Below are positions 16,193 to 24,463 of a DNA stretch of 28,203 nucleotides, in pieces. The position numbers and the translations under genes were made by a program. How positions within the stretch are numbered: the first letter of the stretch is position 1; each line of letters starts with the position of its first letter. The notes below the pieces were generated by a model. The model had not been told where the DNA came from. It searched no databases and was given only the letters and a program-made list of their open reading frames with translations. The DNA is from Firmicutes bacterium AF25-13AC. GTDB lineage: Bacteria > Bacillota > Clostridia > Lachnospirales > Lachnospiraceae. The DNA is taken from positions 1 to 28,203 of the forward strand of contig QUFP01000043.1 in NCBI GenBank assembly GCA_003478935.1, written 5' to 3'.

Positions 16193-18343
16193 ATGGAAAA
16201 GAAACTTTCAGTAAATAACCTGGTTGTCTCATTCCGCACACCGGCAGGAAAAGTACAGGCGGTACGAGATATCAGCTTTGATTTAAATAAAGGAGAGACA
16301 CTTGCAATTGTAGGAGAGTCTGGTTCAGGTAAATCAGTAACCTCAAAGGCAATTCTTGGAATCCTTGCAGGAAACTCCATCATCGAGGGCGGTTCAATCA
16401 TCTATGATGGTATGGATCTGTTAAAAATCGGTGAGGATGATTTTTACCGCATCCGTGGTGATAAGATTGCAATGATCTTCCAGGATCCGCTTTCAAGTTT
16501 AAATCCGATTATGCGTGTTGGAAAACAGCTGACAGAGGCGATGCTGTTAAAGGGAAAGGCACATCAGAAGGCCAGCAGAAACTCCTTTAATCAGACACTT
16601 GCGCTGCTAGAAAAGACAATGGCAGCAGCAGGTACAGACAGCACAAAGGCGCACACACTTTGTCAAAACTTTGATAAGTTTGAATTTAAGCATATCGAGA
16701 TTGAGCAGACATACAACACAGCGCATGAGGCTGCAATCGAGGTGCTTGACGATATTACAGATGCACTGTTTCATATTGAAAAGAAAGCACTCGATGATCC
16801 GAAGTATACACTTAAGGAAATCGTGCGCCTGTCAAAGCTTACACCAAATGATTTTGTTGTAAGCAATGATAAGAGCAAGCTTGAAGCTGCCGTAAAGACA
16901 CTTGAATCAGTGATTCCTTCTGATTGCAAGTCAAAAAACTTTACAGCATCAAAAGCGCAGCTTGAGATTTTGCAGGGCATTATGACAGAAGCACTTAAAA
17001 AAGAAAAACCGGATTTCTTTAGTATGGGTTACTATGCGCAGTTCTCTGGAAAGTCTGTGCCAGTTTCTATGCCGATTGATGAGCTTAACAAAATGATGCG
17101 CACCTATCTTGAGGAGAGCTTCTTAAACGAGTTTTGTGAGGAAGCATCAAAGGCACTTTCCTTTAGTGCAAAGGAATCTGCAAGGAAAAAGAAGGAAGCA
17201 ATTGATGTGATCAGTGCAAACAGAAGCATCTTTGACAGTGATTTATGGGATGTGAAGTCATGTAAAGAAGCTGCTGAGAAGATGATTCAGGCAGTAGAGG
17301 CTTCAATTGATCCTATTGAGATTCATAAGGATGGACTTGCATGGACATTTGCAGGAAGCATCCGTGCTTCACAGGAGCATTATTTTGGCGGAATTGATAA
17401 AAATAAAGCTGCTGCAAAAAAGCATGCAAAGCAGCAGAAAAAATATGATAATCTGACTGCAAAGGGAAAACAGCCAACATGGAAGGTAACACCATCTACG
17501 GCAGTTGACCTTGAGCTTGAGCAGGATAATGTAAGAGAACTGTTAAATCGTCTGACAGAGCATTATAAAGAAGATTTGGCAGAGCAAAATGAAGTTGATT
17601 TTGCGAAAAAGACAAAAGAGCTGATTGAATTTTTCCGTGAAAACGCATCTGGCGCCGTAAGCCGTGTGACAAAGGAAATGGCAAAGTACAAGGCATTAAA
17701 GCTTTTGGAGGAGGTAGGTATCTCCGAGCCTAGAAAGCGTTATCGTCAGTACCCATTTGAATTCTCAGGCGGTATGAGACAGCGTATTGTTATTGCAATT
17801 GCACTGGCAGCTGACCCAGATATTTTGATCTGTGATGAGCCAACAACAGCACTTGACGTTACGATCCAGGCACAAATCATGGAACTTATCAATCACTTAA
17901 AGGAAAAGCGTAATCTGTCTATTATCTTTATTACGCATGATCTTGGTGTAGTTGCAAACATGGCAGATCGTATTGGCGTTATGTATGCAGGAAAGCTTGT
18001 TGAGACTGGAACAGCAGATGACATCTTCTATTCACCAGCGCATCCATATACATGGGCACTGCTTTCTGCTATGCCTGATGTTGATACAAATGATCGTCTT
18101 GAAGCTATCCCAGGAACACCGCCGAATATGATTTATCCGCCGGTAGGAGATGCATTTGCAGATCGTAACAAGTATGCGCTTAAGATTGATTTTGAGATGC
18201 AGCCGCCGATGTTTAAGATCAGTGATACGCATTATGCGGCAACATGGCTGCTCCATCCGGATGCACCAAAGGTAGAGATTCCAAAGATCATCACCGATAG
18301 AATTGCACGAATGAAAGAGAAGGGAGGAAAGTCCAATGCCTGA
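16193..18343 (+). CDS. DppD-type ABC ATPase with ~365-residue insertion (operon 2)
   Basis: A 716-aa ATPase, about twice the usual length. Walker A GESGSGKS (41-48) and the Q-loop (Gln97, [12 protein letters not shown]) come first. Residues ~125-493 then form a mostly helical, charged, lysine/glutamate-rich insertion. The fold resumes with [11 protein letters not shown] (500-510), signature SGGMR (525-529), Walker B ILICDEP (544-550) and the H-loop in ITHDLGVV. The reading frame is open throughout with the same base composition, so this is a genuine insertion into the helical subdomain rather than a gene fusion end to end. As in the operon 1 homologue, the C-terminal cluster cysteines are replaced ([14 protein letters not shown]). 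GGAGGAG lies nine bases before the ATG, and the gene overlaps the next by 8 bp. Function of the insertion is unknown. Confidence 0.92.
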   Translation: MEKKLSVNNLVVSFRTPAGKVQAVRDISFDLNKGETLAIVGESGSGKSVTSKAILGILAGNSIIEGGSIIYDGMDLLKIGEDDFYRIRGDKIAMIFQDPLSSLNPIMRVGKQLTEAMLLKGKAHQKASRNSFNQTLALLEKTMAAAGTDSTKAHTLCQNFDKFEFKHIEIEQTYNTAHEAAIEVLDDITDALFHIEKKALDDPKYTLKEIVRLSKLTPNDFVVSNDKSKLEAAVKTLESVIPSDCKSKNFTASKAQLEILQGIMTEALKKEKPDFFSMGYYAQFSGKSVPVSMPIDELNKMMRTYLEESFLNEFCEEASKALSFSAKESARKKKEAIDVISANRSIFDSDLWDVKSCKEAAEKMIQAVEASIDPIEIHKDGLAWTFAGSIRASQEHYFGGIDKNKAAAKKHAKQQKKYDNLTAKGKQPTWKVTPSTAVDLELEQDNVRELLNRLTEHYKEDLAEQNEVDFAKKTKELIEFFRENASGAVSRVTKEMAKYKALKLLEEVGISEPRKRYRQYPFEFSGGMRQRIVIAIALAADPDILICDEPTTALDVTIQAQIMELINHLKEKRNLSIIFITHDLGVVANMADRIGVMYAGKLVETGTADDIFYSPAHPYTWALLSAMPDVDTNDRLEAIPGTPPNMIYPPVGDAFADRNKYALKIDFEMQPPMFKISDTHYAATWLLHPDAPKVEIPKIITDRIARMKEKGGKSNA

Positions 18344-19430
18344 AAAAAAGAATGTGGCAAGCTCACAGGAGACTCTGCTTAAGGTAGAGCATCTGTGCCA
18401 GTATTTTAAAGAAAATAAGGCAGTGGATGATGTCAGCTTTGAAGTGAAAAAGGGCGAAGTATTCGGCCTTGTAGGAGAGTCCGGCTGTGGAAAGACTACG
18501 ACAGGACGTTCCATCATCAAGCTTTACAACATCACTTCCGGAAATGTATACTTTAAGGGAGAACGCATCGCAGCAGGAACTGGCTCCTACAAGTGGGAGA
18601 TCGAGAAGGCAAAGAAAGCTTATACTGCTTTAAAGAAGTCTGGTGTGTCCGGCGAGAAATTAAAGGATGCAAAGAAAAAGCGCGATGAAGTGATTGCAGA
18701 GCAGAAAAAGCAGATTCGTCTTGCGCAGGAAGATCAGAAGCGCCGTCGTGCTGTAACAGATATTCAGATGATTTTCCAGGATCCTATTGCATCCATCGAC
18801 CCGCGTATGACCGTGCGTCAGATTATTGCAGAAGGTCTTGTTATCCGTGGTGAGAAGGATCAGAAAAAGATTGATGAAGAAGTATATCGTGTACTAGAGC
18901 TAGTTGGTCTTGTGCGTGAGCATGCAGGCCGCTACCCGCATGAGTTCTCTGGCGGACAGCGCCAGCGTATTGGTGTTGCACGTGCGGTTGTTATGAATCC
19001 GGAGCTTATCATTGCGGATGAGCCGGTCAGCGCACTTGATGTTTCCATTCAGGCGCAGGTTATCAACCTTCTTGATGATCTTCGTCATAAGATGGGACTG
19101 ACGATTCTGTTTATCGCTCATGACTTATCTGTTGTAAAGTATTTCTCTGATCGAATCGGTGTTATGTACTACGGAAAGATGGTAGAGCTTGCCGACTCCG
19201 ATGAGCTGTTCAAGCATCCGCTTCATCCGTATACAAGATCGCTTCTTTCAGCAATTCCGCTTCCAGACCCGCATTATGAGAAGCAACGTCAGCGTATCAC
19301 ATACGTTCCGCTAAAAGAGCACGACTACACAGTCGACAAGCCATCCTTCAGAGAGGTGGCTCCAGGTCATTTTGTACATTGCAACGATGCCGAGTTTGCA
19401 CGTTACAAAGAGCAGATGAAAGGAAATTAA
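18336..19430 (+). CDS. DppF-type ABC ATPase with a charged insertion before the Q-loop (operon 2)
   Basis: A 364-aa ATPase with Walker A GESGCGKT (47-54), Q-loop Gln148, signature SGGQR (205-209), Walker B LIIADEP (224-230) and switch histidine in IAHDLSVV. Residues ~80-138 between the second beta-strand region and the Q-loop are about 45-50 residues longer than in the operon 1 homologue. They are strongly helical and lysine/glutamate-rich (EKAKKAYTALKKSG, then KDAKKKRDEVIAEQKK), suggesting a short coiled coil. The C-terminal HDYTVDKPSFREVAPGHFVH block is typical of the family. It starts inside the preceding gene with GGGAGG at 18322-18327, so the two ATPases are translationally coupled and probably form a heterodimer. 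Confidence 0.93.
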   Translation: MPEKKNVASSQETLLKVEHLCQYFKENKAVDDVSFEVKKGEVFGLVGESGCGKTTTGRSIIKLYNITSGNVYFKGERIAAGTGSYKWEIEKAKKAYTALKKSGVSGEKLKDAKKKRDEVIAEQKKQIRLAQEDQKRRRAVTDIQMIFQDPIASIDPRMTVRQIIAEGLVIRGEKDQKKIDEEVYRVLELVGLVREHAGRYPHEFSGGQRQRIGVARAVVMNPELIIADEPVSALDVSIQAQVINLLDDLRHKMGLTILFIAHDLSVVKYFSDRIGVMYYGKMVELADSDELFKHPLHPYTRSLLSAIPLPDPHYEKQRQRITYVPLKEHDYTVDKPSFREVAPGHFVHCNDAEFARYKEQMKGN

Positions 19431-19844
19431 ATGGAGAAAAAAAATATAATCCGTTTAATAATCCAGATTGCAATTGGCCTTATTATCGCAGTAGGTGTTA
19501 TGACATCGCAGGGAGCGTTTGCAGAAGGCGTATCGGTTGCAGACCGTATCCTGGCAATTGGCAATGGCTTTTCTGTCATTGCACTGTTATATATAAGCTT
19601 TGGTCTTCTTGTCTGGATATCCACTACTGGTGTGCTTGATATTTTCTCCTTTGCACTGCAAAAAGGTGCTCATTTTCTGATTCCGTTTTCCACACGGGAA
19701 GCGAATGGAAAATTCTACGAGTTTAAGGTAGAAAAGGCCAAAAAGCGAAAGCAAAAAGGCAAAGGACAATATATGACACTTCTTGTGGGTCTTGGATTTT
19801 TGATAATTGCAATAGCGCTAACAGTCGCATGGTATGAACAGTAA
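19431..19844 (+). CDS. Small three-helix membrane protein closing transporter operon 2 (possibly DUF3899-like)
   Basis: A 137-aa protein whose ATG directly follows the stop of the DppF-type gene. Helices are predicted at about residues 5-24, 42-64 and 114-134. The loop between the last two is rich in lysine and arginine (EKAKKRKQKGKG) and therefore probably cytoplasmic. The arrangement resembles DUF3899-type proteins, but I assign this only tentatively. A protein of similar size and topology closes operon 1 at 9269-9703. The function is unknown; the conserved position after two peptide transporters suggests an accessory subunit or assembly factor. Confidence 0.75.
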   Translation: MEKKNIIRLIIQIAIGLIIAVGVMTSQGAFAEGVSVADRILAIGNGFSVIALLYISFGLLVWISTTGVLDIFSFALQKGAHFLIPFSTREANGKFYEFKVEKAKKRKQKGKGQYMTLLVGLGFLIIAIALTVAWYEQ

Positions 19845-19878
19845 CAGAAAAGTACAAAAAATATAAGATTTTATTTCA

Positions 19879-19907
19879 TTGACATATCGGAAAAAATCTA
19901 TTAAACT
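19879..19907 (+). promoter_or_regulatory. Sigma-A promoter of the amino-acid importer operon
   Basis: TTGACA (19879-19884), a 17-bp spacer, TAAACT (19902-19907). No strong terminator for operon 2 is visible upstream of it, so some read-through from operon 2 is possible. Confidence 0.65.
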
Positions 19908-19936
19908 ATCGGAGAAGTAGGTTTTTAAAGTTTTTG

Positions 19937-19976
19937 ACGCGGCGGCCTGCGGGTTGCCGCGTTGCTTTTATTCTTT
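19937..19976 (+). terminator. GC-rich hairpin with T-rich tail in the importer leader (terminator or attenuator)
   Basis: ACGCGGC (19937-19943) pairs with GCCGCGT (19956-19962), followed by TGCTTTTATTCTTTT. It lies downstream of the promoter at 19879 and upstream of ATG 19999. It may therefore both end read-through from operon 2 and limit transcription of the importer. The T-tract is interrupted. Confidence 0.6.
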
Positions 19977-19998
19977 TATTAAGAAAAGAGGGTGTTTT

Positions 19999-20676
19999 AT
20001 GTTTAGTGGTCGGTTGTGGAATCTGTTTATTGACTCCTTTCCAAAGATGTTCATGCAGGGCTTGACTGTCACCATTCCGCTGACAGTGATCTCCTTTTCA
20101 CTGGCAATGGTGATTGCAATTGTGGTTGCTCTAGTGCAGTTTGCGAACATCAAAGTGTTAAAGCAGATTTGTCGCTTTTATATCTGGATCTTTCGTGGTA
20201 CGCCGCTTTTAGTCCAGCTGTATATTGTGTTTTTTGGCTTGTCGAGGATCGGAATTTTACTCGATCCATTTCCAGCAGCAGTAATTGTATTTGCATTAAA
20301 TGAAGGCGCATATTGTGCAGAGACAGTTCGTGCTTCGTTAGAATCAGTTCCGTCAGGACAGTTAGAGGCCGGACAGTGTGCAGGTCTTTCTTATATACAG
20401 ACGATTTTTAGAATCGTGCTGCCACAGGCAATGCGCACCGCGTTCCCATCACTGTTTAATTCATTGATTTCCATGGTAAAGGATACATCTTTGGCATCAT
20501 GTATTACCGTAACGGAAATGCTTCAAACGACAAAGCAGATCGTAGCAGTACATTATGAATCATTGCTTTTATATTCTGAAGTAGGTCTGATTTATCTGAT
20601 GTATTCAACCGTTTTGACAAAGCTGCAGAGTATAGGTGAGAAGAAACTAAGCTACTATGGCAGAAAGGAGGGGTAA
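19999..20676 (+). CDS. Polar amino-acid ABC transporter permease (HisM/GlnP family)
   Basis: A 225-aa inner-membrane permease of the polar amino-acid uptake family. The N-terminus MFMQGLTVTIPLTVISF is the typical first helix; WIFRGTPLLVQLYIVFFGL follows in the second region. The EAA loop is GQCAGLSYIQTIFRIVLPQA, with NSLISMVKDTSLAS near the C-terminus. The VKDTSLAS ending and the partner proteins resemble cystine importers, but specificity is not certain. Start 19999 is preferred because GAGGGTG precedes it; an upstream in-frame TTG lies inside the leader hairpin. The single permease presumably homodimerises. Confidence 0.92.
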   Translation: MFSGRLWNLFIDSFPKMFMQGLTVTIPLTVISFSLAMVIAIVVALVQFANIKVLKQICRFYIWIFRGTPLLVQLYIVFFGLSRIGILLDPFPAAVIVFALNEGAYCAETVRASLESVPSGQLEAGQCAGLSYIQTIFRIVLPQAMRTAFPSLFNSLISMVKDTSLASCITVTEMLQTTKQIVAVHYESLLLYSEVGLIYLMYSTVLTKLQSIGEKKLSYYGRKEG

Positions 20677-20679
20677 TAC

Positions 20680-21414
20680 ATGCTGGAGATTAAAAATATT
20701 AAAAAGTCATTTGGTCAGACAGATGTTCTTCATGATATTAGCCTTTCTGTTAATAAGGGAGATGTGATTGCGATTCTTGGACCGAGCGGATCAGGAAAGA
20801 CGACACTTCTTCGCTGCCTGAATTTCTTAGAGAAGGCAGATGGCGGAACTATGACATTTGACGATGAGACAATTGAACTGCATAAGGCATCGAAGCGCAC
20901 AATTGCGCGCATTCGAAAGAAAACGGCCTTTGTATTCCAAAATTATAACCTGTTTGCCAACAAAACAGCATTGCAGAATGTAACGGAAGGCTTAATTGTC
21001 GGAAGAAAAATGCCAAAGGATGAGTCAAATAAAATAGCACACGAGGCATTAAAAAAGGTTGGCATGGAAGATCGAAGTGATTACTATCCGTCGCAGCTTT
21101 CAGGTGGTCAGCAGCAGCGTGTGGCGATTGCGAGGGCAATAGCAGTAAATCCAGAGATTATTTACTTTGATGAGCCGACATCGGCGCTAGATCCAGAGCT
21201 GACGGTGGAGGTGCTTGCAGTTATGAAGCGGCTTGCACAGGAAGGAATGACAATGCTTGTTGTTACTCATGAGATGAACTTTGCGCGAACAGTATCAAAT
21301 CGTGTGATCTTCATGGAAAAAGGAGTAATTGTCGAACAGGGATCATCAAAGGAATTTTTTGAGCATCCGAAGGAAATGCGCACAAAGGAGTTCTTGCGAA
21401 TCTTTCAGGAGTAA
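20680..21414 (+). CDS. Polar amino-acid ABC transporter ATPase (GlnQ/TcyN-like)
   Basis: A 244-aa ATPase of normal family length. Walker A GPSGSGKT lies at about residues 34-41, the Q-loop in [18 protein letters not shown], signature LSGGQQQR near residue 141, Walker B IIYFDEP and H-loop VVTHEM. The [18 protein letters not shown] stretch is like that of cystine importers (TcyN group), an inference from recalled family sequences. It begins three bases after the permease stop, with AAAGGAGGGG overlapping that stop region, so the two are coupled. Confidence 0.94.
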   Translation: MLEIKNIKKSFGQTDVLHDISLSVNKGDVIAILGPSGSGKTTLLRCLNFLEKADGGTMTFDDETIELHKASKRTIARIRKKTAFVFQNYNLFANKTALQNVTEGLIVGRKMPKDESNKIAHEALKKVGMEDRSDYYPSQLSGGQQQRVAIARAIAVNPEIIYFDEPTSALDPELTVEVLAVMKRLAQEGMTMLVVTHEMNFARTVSNRVIFMEKGVIVEQGSSKEFFEHPKEMRTKEFLRIFQE

Positions 21415-21425
21415 TTATTGATTGT

Positions 21426-21469
21426 AAAAGCATTTCTGATAAGGAAAATATCTGTCAGTACTGCTTTTT
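21426..21469 (+). terminator. Possible intercistronic hairpin between ATPase and binding lipoprotein
   Basis: AAAAGCA (21426-21432) pairs with TGCTTTT (21462-21468), with an inner CTGA/TCAG pair (21436-21439 with 21455-21458). Two arms rich in A and T give a weak stem; it may stabilise or attenuate mRNA in the 79-bp gap. Confidence 0.4.
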
Positions 21470-21493
21470 CATAAAATAAAGAGGAGGAAAATT

Positions 21494-22501
21494 ATGACAA
21501 TTAAGAAATTAATTCCATGCACATTAACAGCAGCAGTGATTGCATCTGCCGCATTGACAGGCTGCTCTTCAAAGGGTACATCTGATAAGAGTACTACAGC
21601 TGCAAAGACTTCTGCACAGGAGACAAAGGAGACTACTACAAAGTCTGCCGAGACCAAGGATACAGAAGCAGGCAGCAGCGAAGTAAACACAAGCGCAGAA
21701 GCAAAGAGCGAGGAAGAATCAAAGAAGGCTGAGACTGAGCTTGGAAGCGAAGAAGTATCTACAGAAATCGGAACCGGCGAGTCAGCAGATGATCTTTTAG
21801 CACAGATTAAGGAGCGCGGAAACATTGTTGTGGCAATGGAGGGAACATGGGCTCCGTGGACCTACCATGATGATAACAATGATCTTGTTGGCTATGACGT
21901 AGAGGTGGCACAGAACATTGCAGAGAAACTTGGCGTAGAGGTTGAGTTTGTAGAGGGCGAGTGGGATGGACTGCTTGCAGGTCTAGAGACAGGACGTTAC
22001 GATATCATGGTAAATGGTGTTGGCGTGACAAAGGAGCGTGCAGAAAAGTACAATTTCTCTACTCCATATGCATATAATAAGACTGCTGTTATCGTTCGCG
22101 GCGATTACGATGAGATTTCATCAATGGAAGATTTAAAGGGCAAGAAGACTGCAAACACAATCACTAGTACCTACGCATCACAGGCAGAGGCATATGGTGC
22201 AACTGTTACTGGTGTTGACGATTTAAATCAGACTATCGAGCTGCTGCTTTCCAAGCGTATCGATGCAACACTTAATGCAGAAGTTGTATTTAACGATTAC
22301 AAGAAAGAGCATCCAGATTCAAACATCAAGATTGCAACCTACTCCGATCAGGTAGAGGAGATTGCAATTCCGATCCGTAAGGGTGATGATACAGTTACTC
22401 TTTTAGAGGCTGTAAATGATGCACTTGATGAGATGGCAAAGGATGGCACACTGACCGAGCTGTCTGAGAAGTACTTCGGAATAGATATTTCTAAAAAATA
22501 A
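21494..22501 (+). CDS. Amino-acid-binding lipoprotein of the polar amino-acid importer
   Basis: A 335-aa family 3 solute-binding protein. The signal peptide ends in a clear lipobox LTGC (Cys ~24), so it is lipid-anchored, unlike the three peptide-binding proteins in this window. A low-complexity Lys/Glu/Ser/Thr spacer of about 70 residues follows, probably crossing the cell wall. The binding domain starts near residue 105 (ERGNIVVAMEGTWAPWTYHD). It has GYDVEVAQNIAEKLGVEVEF, GRYDIMVNGVGVTKERAEKY for ligand contact, and a second lobe with LNAEVVFNDYKKEHPD. These features resemble cystine- or polar-amino-acid-binding proteins; cystine is my best guess. Ribosome site GAGGAGG precedes ATG 21494. 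It is the third gene of the operon. Confidence 0.93.
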   Translation: MTIKKLIPCTLTAAVIASAALTGCSSKGTSDKSTTAAKTSAQETKETTTKSAETKDTEAGSSEVNTSAEAKSEEESKKAETELGSEEVSTEIGTGESADDLLAQIKERGNIVVAMEGTWAPWTYHDDNNDLVGYDVEVAQNIAEKLGVEVEFVEGEWDGLLAGLETGRYDIMVNGVGVTKERAEKYNFSTPYAYNKTAVIVRGDYDEISSMEDLKGKKTANTITSTYASQAEAYGATVTGVDDLNQTIELLLSKRIDATLNAEVVFNDYKKEHPDSNIKIATYSDQVEEIAIPIRKGDDTVTLLEAVNDALDEMAKDGTLTELSEKYFGIDISKK

Positions 22502-22565
22502 AAAAGTGTAGTTGGATATTTTAAAAGAAAAAAGCTAACGAAGTCAATATACTGAAAATAATGAC

Positions 22566-22594
22566 TTGACATTTTTTAATCACGTTGCTATACT
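22566..22594 (+). promoter_or_regulatory. Sigma-A promoter of the tyrS T-box leader
   Basis: TTGACA (22566-22571), a 17-bp spacer, TATACT (22589-22594). Transcription would start near 22601, just before the T-box stem I. Confidence 0.8.
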
Positions 22595-22600
22595 CTGTTT

Positions 22601-22900
22601 ATCAGCGTTGAGGAGAACAAGTACTGATAAGGGAAACCAACAGAGAGTAGCCGGCAGGTGAGAGGCGCAGGGGAAGCTTATAAGGAATACCTCTCTGAGC
22701 TCTGCACCGAACTTGCGATTTTGCAAAAGTAGACTGCAGCGGCGCGGCAGCCGTTATCTTGTCAGAGTATTCGCAGATTGACTGGATTATTTTTACAGGA
22801 TGCGTGTACTTGAAAGGCAGTTTGTGTGAGCAGACTGTGAAGAAAGGTGGTACCACGAGATTTCGCCCTCGTCCTTTTGTTAGGACGGGGGCTTTGTATT
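22601..22900 (+). ncRNA. T-box riboswitch leader controlling tyrS
   Basis: All T-box hallmarks are visible. Stem I carries AGAGAGTAGC and GGTGAGAGGC; the probable specifier is TAC (Tyr) at 22688-22690 in a GGAATACC context. The antiterminator holds the T-box AAAGGTGGTACCACG (22843-22856), whose ACGAG (22855-22859) can pair with CTCGT (22868-22872). The competing terminator pairs 22865-22875 with 22882-22892 (11 pairs), followed by TTTGTATTT. Uncharged tRNA-Tyr would stabilise the antiterminator and allow tyrS transcription. The TAC specifier agrees with the downstream gene. Confidence 0.93.
22865..22900 (+). terminator. T-box regulated terminator before tyrS
   Basis: GCCCTCGTCCT (22865-22875) and AGGACGGGGGC (22882-22892) form an 11-pair stem with one G-T, a six-base loop and a T-rich tail. 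Its 5' arm overlaps the partner of the antiterminator, as expected for a switch. Confidence 0.88.
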
Positions 22901-22952
22901 TAGAAAAGTTCTCAGGCGAAAGTAATAAAAGCGCAGAAAAGGAGAAAAAATC

Positions 22953-24184
22953 ATGCAGGTTTACGAAGAATTAGTAGCAAGAGGGCTGATTGCCAGGTAA
23001 CAGATGAGGAGCGTATCCGCGATCTCGTTAATAATGGAAAGGCTGTATTTTACATCGGATTTGACCCGACAGCAGATAGTCTTCATGTAGGTCACTTCAT
23101 GGCACTTTGCTTAATGAAGAGACTTCAGATGGCAGGAAACAAGCCGATCGCTTTGATTGGTGGCGGTACTGCAATGATCGGTGATCCGTCTGGAAAGACC
23201 GATATGAGAAAGATGATGACAAAGGAGACAATCGAGCATAATGTAGAGTGCTTCAAGAAGCAGATGGCACGTTTTATTGATTTCTCTGATGGCAAGGCAC
23301 TGCTTGTTAACAATGCAGACTGGCTGTTAAATTTAAACTATATTGATGTACTTAGAGAGGTTGGACCGCATTTTAGCGTAAACAGAATGCTGACAGCTGA
23401 GTGCTACAAGCAGAGAATGGAGCGTGGATTAAGCTTCTTAGAGTTCAACTACATGATTATGCAGAGCTACGACTTCTACATGCTGTTCCAGAAGTACGGC
23501 TGTAATCTTCAGTTTGGTGGTGATGACCAGTGGTCTAACATGCTTGGTGGTACAGAGTTGATCCGTCGTAAGCTGGGAGAGGACGCAGGAGCAATGACTA
23601 TCACGCTGCTGTTAAACTCCGAGGGTAAGAAGATGGGTAAGACAGTTTCAGGTGCTGTATGGCTGGATCCAGAGAAGACAAGCCCATACGACTTCTACCA
23701 GTACTGGAGAAATGTAGCAGATGCCGATGTCTTAAAGTGTATCCGTATGTTAACCTTCCTTCCACTTGAGCAGATCGACGAGATGGATAAGTGGGAAGGC
23801 AGCCAGTTAAATAAGGCAAAGGAAATCTTAGCATTTGAGCTGACAAAGCTTGTTCACGGTGAGGAAGAAGCAAAGAGGGCAGAGAGCGCAGCAAAGGCAT
23901 TGTTTGGTGCAGGAAATGCAGCAGAGATTCCTGCAGTTGAGCTTAGCGCAGCTGACTTTGCAGAAGGTGAAGGTGAGAAGCTTGATATCTTAAGTCTTAT
24001 TGTAAAGGCAGGTCTTGCTAAGTCACGTTCAGAGGCGCGCCGTGCAGTAGAACAGGGTGGTGTCAGTGTAAACGATGAGAAAGTAACAGATATCCGCATG
24101 AGCTTTGCAGCAAATGAGATCCCGGCAGAAGGACTCGTAATTAAGAAGGGCAAGAAGAACTTTAAGAAGATTGTTGTTGCATAA
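22953..24184 (+). CDS. tyrS: Tyrosyl-tRNA synthetase (single-base frameshift near the start)
   Basis: This gene charges tRNA-Tyr with tyrosine in the cytosol. The start ATG 22953 follows AAGGAG; the frame reads [14 protein letters not shown] and then meets a stop at 22998. Adding one C in the CC pair at 22993-22994 restores [20 protein letters not shown] and an open frame to 24184, about 410 aa, normal for bacterial TyrRS. The class I HIGH-type motif is LHVGH and the KMSKS-type motif is KKMGKT; the C-terminal S4 RNA-binding domain ([19 protein letters not shown]) is present. Because tyrS is normally essential and its T-box looks functional, the frameshift is probably a sequencing error. Otherwise an internal start (for example 23099) would lose the catalytic N-terminus. 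Confidence 0.92.
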
Positions 24185-24207
24185 AGATTACGAACTGATA
24201 ATAATAG

Positions 24208-24246
24208 AGACAGGTATTGACAGAAGTTGATACCTGTCTTTTTTTC
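24208..24246 (+). terminator. Rho-independent terminator of tyrS
   Basis: AGACAGGTAT (24208-24217) pairs perfectly with ATACCTGTCT (24230-24239), followed by a T-run to 24245. Confidence 0.93.
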
Positions 24247-24334
24247 GAATGGGCGTCCAGTGAACTGTAACAAAACTGTCCGACGACGAAACCATTGCAC
24301 CGAATGGCTTTGCAAAAGATAGCCTACAAAAAGG

Positions 24335-24363
24335 TTGCAAGAATTATAAAAAGGGAGTATTAT
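24335..24363 (+). promoter_or_regulatory. Probable promoter of the esterase-GGDEF gene pair
   Basis: TTGCAA (24335-24340), a 17-bp spacer, TATTAT (24358-24363). It lies in the 217-bp gap after the tyrS terminator, where I see no other feature except a small CCATT/AATGG hairpin near 24293. Confidence 0.5.
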
Positions 24364-24463
24364 ATAAACAAAACTGGAAAAACACACAAATCAGAGCGCT
24401 AAAACCGATATAAAAACGGTCAAGATGCTGTGAAATATGAAAATAAGAGGAGAGATAACGATT

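Noticed and set aside
18032..18520. Minus-strand frame of 162 codons across the ATPase junction
   Set aside because: It is antisense to two overlapping ATPase genes, and its start shows the reversed Walker A region.
22759..22974. Plus-strand frame of 71 codons ahead of tyrS
   Set aside because: It lies across the T-box antiterminator and terminator, so the sequence is explained by RNA structure.
23854..24387. Minus-strand frame of 177 codons over the end of tyrS
   Set aside because: It is antisense to the S4 domain and crosses the tyrS terminator; its composition is that of a reversed coding strand.
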